Part shown: in pieces, positions 59,339 through 64,000 of the stretch
Layout: each line of letters begins with the position of its first letter
How positions within the stretch are numbered: position 1 is the first letter of the stretch
Assembly (NCBI GenBank): GCA_029216955.1
Contig: JANAVB010015600.1
Coordinates: forward strand, 30,164,374 to 30,228,373
Length of the DNA: 64,000 nt
Origin: Iris pallida
Taxonomy: Eukaryota; Streptophyta; Magnoliopsida; Asparagales; Iridaceae
Direction: 5' to 3'
Position numbers and translations under genes: made by a program
The notes under the pieces: generated by a model
Databases searched by the model: none
What the model was told of the DNA's origin: nothing
The model's input: only the letters and a program-made list of their open reading frames with translations

Positions 59339-60284
59339 CTAAAACATCTTCTTTGTCTCATCTTCGACATTACCACAGAAGAAACTTTTACCGGTCAAGG
59401 ACTTTGCAACCTATTGCCACACACCTAAAATAATAAGCAAGAAAGATTCACTCATTACCACAAATGTACAATACTCAAAACGAAAGAATATCCTATTCAA
59501 CAGCCTTCTTTGCAAATATAATAGAATGGACTTAATTAGTTAAATATTCATCTTAATAATTTAATTACCTGAATCTCTTCACAACTAATATACTTGTGGG
59601 GCCAAGCAATTGTACTTCCTATAGCATCATCAAGGGTAAAAAATTCTCTTGAGGCTCGGAACAACGTAACATCTGGAACTAAAATTTCTTTAACCCAAAC
59701 TTTGTAGCAATCTGGCCCAAGTAAAACATAGTGTACCATTGAAGTAGAATCTGTGGAAGCAATTTCTGCCTTTGCCACCACCTGTCCTGCGGCAGTCCAA
59801 TTTAACAGGTTGCACTTAACGCCCACAAGGTTTTTATTAGCACTAGCATTCACACTCTCTTGACGGGACTATAATGAAACAAGAAGCTAAAAGTAAATTT
59901 AATATTTCAATGATAAATATCAATAGCATTACCATAATATATACATGTCGAATTGACGGAGATGGCAATGTTGTTCCATTAGTAGGCTCTCCTGCAAACT
60001 GTAAAATAATTCAATTGTACTTTAGTGCTTTGAAACTCAAGATTGCATAGTTTTTAGCAAAACACTAGAATTGAAGATAAAATTATTACAACTTACCATG
60101 TCTGGCCTAAGCTCTCTTAGTATTTTTTGCGTAAGATCTTGAGTTTTGCGAACCTCATTTAACTCATTCATGACAGAATGCATCCATGATTTATTTTGCA
60201 ATTGGGCCTCTATCCTAGATAGGGTAACCCCAAATCCAAGACCTCTAACAGAACCGGAGTGTTCTGGACCAAAATACTTGCTCA
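59339..60284 (-). CDS. CACTA-associated gene, C-terminal exons with DUF8039-like domain
   Basis: Four successive minus-strand exons, all free of stops and all joined in phase: 60284-60097 (KYFGPEHSGSVRGLGFG, then an Asn/Glu/Leu-rich helix), 59998-59933, 59868-59569 (300 bases) and 59410-59339 ending in TAG. Donors are GTAAGT, GTAATG and GTAATT; acceptors end TTTTACAG, CATTATAG and GGCAATAG. The 100-codon exon contains LVGVKCNLLNWTAAGQVVA, STDSTSMVHYVLLGPDCYKV and DDAIGSTIAWPHKYI, the pattern of DUF8039, a domain found in plant CACTA second-gene products. A short candidate first exon (60472-60439, MAACGLGLATV then GTAAAC) joins in phase, giving about 220 codons. Function is unknown. Family gene products are assumed to help transposition. 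The normal long N-terminal part is missing. Confidence 0.7.
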
Positions 60285-61529
60285 CTGGACCAAAAGAGAG
60301 AAACTTGCCAGAAAACCGAAGCTACAACTCCTTTTTATCCGAACAAAAAAAGTTCTTTATAAAAACATCTTCTGCGTTGAAGTATATCTGTCCACCTCTA
60401 CTCTACTGCACCATAAGGTGCCTTGTACTGCAGTTTACCTACAGTTGCTAAACCCAAACCACAAGCGGCCATGGTAGGAGAACTTTAGCATAGTCACAAT
60501 TAAGATCCAAATGCCATGATATCAAAACTACGGTTGCAATTAATTAATAACTTTCCTTGTAGGAGAACTTCAGCATATTGTTGATACTAAAAACTGAAAA
60601 CAACAAGAGTGCAATCATAATACATTGATGATATTAAAAACTTATATTAATAGAAATAAATTGCACTATAGTTTATCCCAGAAATATATTTTAAAATATA
60701 CTTCAAGTGATAAAAATCAATATGGCATGTTCTAATACTGTAGGATGCACTAGTGCTTGAGGGATATATGAGTTATCAATGCAAAATGTGGGTCATATCA
60801 TGTCGAAAACGTATTGGACACGACCCGGTCAATCCAAAATACGTTATAACACAACAAAGTAACTTATAAAACAAAACATAAAGAAAAACATAAGAAAATC
60901 ACATAATGCGATGAAAAACACAATTGAACATAAAGTTATCTTAACAATCACCATTTAGAATATCATCAGTGCTTCGAAAACTAAATTGCACAGAGAAGAG
61001 GTTAGGAAAGAAGATGAAGGCAACAAAATTAAAAGTGAATGGACAAAATATGAAACAACATAGTATATTTTAGAAAATAATTTTTTGGAGTGTCCATGTC
61101 AGTATAATCTCACCTGTAGCCTGTCCCTGAGACCCAAGATTCCTAGTGTATAACCTGTTGCAATGCACAAAAACACAAGATGAATATTCAATTCCAAAAA
61201 AAAGGAAAAAAAAACAAATTTTTGTTATGAAATTTTTTTGCAGTAGTGTATATTTTAGAAAGAAACTAATTTAGAACTAAAACACTTGAACATGTAAGCG
61301 TTCATGGAGGATTCAGAGAAAATTGAACCTAAAGAAAATTATTGGAAAATGTTGTCAATATTAACAAAGAGAAACCCTAGATGTTGATTTCTTCCTCAAA
61401 ACCATATTTAAGAAAGAAAAAAACTAGATAATGATTGATCTTTTCTGAAGTTTATCGAATCCCCAATTATTAAACCTAGAATATAAATCAAGAAAGTGAA
61501 ACTCAGAAAATTGGGAGGGAGAGAACGTC

Positions 61530-61672
61530 CTTTGCCGCCCCTCCGAGAGAAGAAGGATTAATCCCGAATTCTTACCTTTGCCGCCCCTCCGAGAGAAGTT
61601 CCCCTTTGCCGGCCCCTCCGAGAGATCTTCCGATTTAGAAAGGGAGAGCAGAAAAGAAAAGGAAAATAAGAG

Positions 61673-61710
<38 letters not shown>
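61530..61710 (-). repeat. GC-rich triplicated leader repeat and GA microsatellite in K
   Basis: Three copies of CCTTTGCCGCCCCTCCGAGA followed by (GA)n at 61676-61707. Read on the minus strand it is a CT-rich leader, suitable for the transposon gene promoter end. Confidence 0.7.
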
Positions 61711-62173
61711 TGGGATAATAGGAAACCCTTAACATCTTTTATGTGCTCTCACCGCCAAAAACTTTCGTGGGAGGGAAACTTTTTGGCCCTAAAATTTTCG
61801 TGGACTGCTGCTCTCACCGCCAAAACTTTTGCTGTGTAACTCTCGATGCTGTAGCAAAAAAAATTTGAGAAAAAAAATCGTGTGAAATTTCATTCTAAGA
61901 CAACACTTTTTAAGTATTGTATATTATAAATGATATTATTACACTTATAAAGTGTTGTATATAGTACGTAATATTCTACGACATTTGTAAGTTGACTTAA
62001 AAGTGTTGTTAAAGTTATGTTTATGACACTTTTAAATAGGTGTTGTAGATTATGATAAATACTCAATTACAACGACATTTTTTAGTCGAGTGTCATCATT
62101 ATAAAAAATTAACGACACTTATTTAGAAAGTGTCGTAAAGAAAGTGTCGTTATAACACTATTTTGTTGTAGTG

Positions 62174-62217
62174 ACCACTTTCATTATTTAAACAATCCAA
62201 ATTACACTAGTGTAATT

Positions 62218-62300
<83 letters not shown>

Positions 62301-62341
62301 CTCAATGCCCTAGGGTTTTTGGCTAATACATACAGTATATA

Positions 62342-62405
<64 letters not shown>

Positions 62406-62413
62406 TTTATATA

Positions 62414-62493
<80 letters not shown>

Positions 62494-62530
62494 TTTATGG
62501 TCAATAGTAACAATGGTGATAATACTAGGC
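62174..62530. repeat. Block I, part 3, with long AT microsatellites
   Basis: TA runs at about 62222-62300, 62345-62396 and 62419-62491 make up most of it. Open frames made of YIYIYI are artefacts. The right border with element A gag could not be fixed; 62530 is approximate. Confidence 0.6.
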
Positions 62531-64000
62531 AAGGGTATTAAAAAACAAATTGATTCAAGGGCTCACAGCGCCATCGCTAAGTAGGCACTCCGTCTTCTAG
62601 AGACTTTACTCCACGTCGACTCTACGCCAGAGGTCTAACAGGGGGTCGGTGAGACATAGAGAAGACGAGCCCCGCATCGCCACATACTATGCGGCACAGG
62701 ATTCTAGAGCTTTCAAGGAGCCCTTCCAAAATCCTTCCATATCGGTTGCTAAACCGAAGAGGAGGTCAGAGAAAAGCAAAGCTAAGGTACCCGATGCAGG
62801 TGTGTTCCAAGGCACTCGTTCCAAATCTGCATTGGGTGCCTTGTCAAAAACTGGGGGGTAGCCAGCCTCCTACCATGCACAACAACCATGTGTTCCAATC
62901 TGACGAGGCATAATACGACACGGATGTAGCCATTGGCACAACCAGTCACCAGACCGGGGCTAGCAACCATACTGAGTTCGGAGAAGATTATAATCTTACG
63001 GTATATCTTCAGGGCAGCGAGACTCAGGCGTCTGAGCCAGAAAGTGAAGGATCAACGACTCCCTCGAGTCACCCTCACACTCGGTCTGTCTTTATGGCCG
63101 ACGACAATGAGGAAGACAACAACAAAGCTCTCAGGCGTATCGAAGTCCTCGAGACGAAGTTGGATACACTGACGGACACATGAAGACCCTGTCTTCGGTC
63201 ATAATTGACCTTAATAGTAGCATGGCCCCCGCAGCCTCTACACATGCACGTGATCCGCCAACCAATGATGAATCCAGCAGGTTGCCTACTGCCAATCTGG
63301 CAGGACCATCCTCGTCTACTCCATCAGCTATAGGCTCCGCAATACCGTCCGAGATACAGCAGGCCATCAAGGAGCTGTATGCTCGTCATGATGCCAAGAA
63401 GAATCAAGCAACGCTCCAGAAGATGGGATCCGACAGCCGTATCCTACCGAGTGGGACCACGTCGTCTATCCTCCTCAATACAATCCGTAGACGATTACAA
63501 CTTATGAAGGGAAGGGGTCTCCCCGACAATACTTGAGGTACTTTGCCTCAGTAACGGGGCACCTACCAAAGGAAGATGCCCTCCTGTCCAACGTATTCAT
63601 AGGAGCCCTGCAGGGGGTAGCCTATGAGTAGTTTTGCAGTCTTCCGGACGACTGTATCTCGTCCTTTGAAGACTCAATTCGTCCACCGATTCTATGAAGG
63701 AGGCATGGACATGACCATGTTGACCCTCATAGAAATTGTCCAAAGAAAAAAAGAGCCTGTCCGTGCATACAGAGAGCGCTTCTGCCAGGCAGCCCTCATA
63801 TTACCACCTGGCATGCCCGAGCCCATGCTTATGGACTCCTGCCGCAAGAACATGACGTCCGCTATAAAATTATGGCACAGTACTCCCTACATGGAGTGGA
63901 CGCTTTTTATTACTGAAGCGGATGCGACACAAAGGAAAGCCCAGGACACGTAGCTCCTGGGGCTACACTTTTCTGCCCCCCGAAGACAAGGGAAGACGCT
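62530..64000 (+). pseudogene. Element A gag, central and core part (continues beyond window)
   Basis: After a region with GVFQGTRSKSALG (near 62797, matching GVYRGTRARVPA in D) comes a Ser/Pro-rich linker with an N-terminal helix (EDNNKALRRIEVLETKLD, near 63110). The capsid core follows: VFIGALQGVAYE with TAG where D has Trp (63630), FVHRFYEGGMDMTMLTLIEI (63684-63740), VRAYRERFCQAALILPPGMP, and an end near 63953. Several frame changes. It is clearly the same Tat family as D but diverged. The primer site and gag start of this copy are at 41931-42448. Confidence 0.8.

Larger units (their letters stand above)
55347..62173 (-). mobile_element. Element K: CACTA (En/Spm) transposon with DUF8039-type gene remnant
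   Basis: Ends CACTACAGCAAAATAGTG (left) and CACTACAACAAAATAGTG (right, inverted). Flanking triplets are ATC (55344-55346) and ACC (62174-62176), a one-mismatch 3-bp duplication. Dense sub-terminal copies of AAGTGTCGT/ACGACACTT in both orientations lie at 55365-55720 and 61900-62155. Inside, on the minus strand, is the end of a CACTA-associated gene (60472-59339). The right end has a 5'-leader-like region with GA repeats and threefold CCTTTGCCGCCCCTCCGAGA (61530-61626). At 6.8 kb it is shorter than full-length plant CACTAs, so the main transposase is missing. Confidence 0.85.

Noticed and set aside
56731..61248. A complete second CACTA element from CACTACACC (56731) to GCAGTAGTG (61248)
   Set aside because: The right end resembles an inverted CACTA end, but the flanking triplets (GCA and TAT) differ and the right side lacks the GTTCCTAAA array. 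Only the left terminus is reported.
62310..62513. Open frames rich in Tyr-Ile on both strands
   Set aside because: They are translations of TA microsatellites.
1..64000. tRNA, rRNA, CRISPR arrays or bacterial-type operons
   Set aside because: None seen. tRNA-like matches are only the 12-18-base primer sites of the retroelements.

Overview
This is a plant nuclear window made almost entirely of nested transposable elements. Plant origin is shown by Ty3/gypsy retrotransposons of the Tat lineage (extra archaeal-type RNase H, tRNA-Arg primer site) and of the chromodomain-bearing Tekay/Del type, by CACTA transposons, by a hAT-like MITE, by a Plant Mobile Domain gene and by a captured NAB-domain (NET/KIP1-like) exon. 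The species cannot be told. No ordinary host gene, tRNA or rRNA was recognised, and nearly every reading frame is broken. Element names A to K are mine.

Layout. Oldest layer: Tat element A, plus strand. Its broken pol lies at 201-3123, its 3' region at 3124-3975 and 40134-40448, an LTR at about 40449-41927, then a second primer site and gag at 41931-42448 and about 62530-64000. Pol is on the left of the one visible LTR and gag on the right, which suggests two copies sharing an LTR. Element B (3976-40133), a gag-only element, is inserted in A. In the 5' LTR of B sit CACTA element E (4166-8391) and chromovirus C (9856-36410, minus strand). In the left LTR of C sits D (10626-27467), the youngest and most complete Tat element. 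The 3' LTR of B carries a hAT-like MITE, F (38707-39201). For E, C, D and F the sister LTR shows the empty target site, so the order of events can be read directly.

The second nest interrupts the gag of A between 42448 and about 62530. It holds an LTR H (42449-45790), an unidentified block I (45791-48542, 54466-55346, 62174-62530), a chromovirus J lacking RT and RNase H (48543-54460, exact 5-bp target duplication) and CACTA element K (55347-62173), which keeps an uninterrupted multi-exon gene segment.

Most notable content: (1) D carries on its opposite strand a complete but decayed three-exon gene of about 1,450 codons, with its own TATA box, a Kozak-like start, two introns whose phases fit, a Plant Mobile Domain and a C-terminal coiled coil. 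(2) E carries an exon of a NET/KIP1-like actin-binding protein with both splice sites and the correct phase. (3) A GCGTGA/TCACGC motif is scattered through the D LTRs, the first intron of the antisense gene and the D gag repeats. Retroelement proteins are described only as they stand; no frame was repaired.
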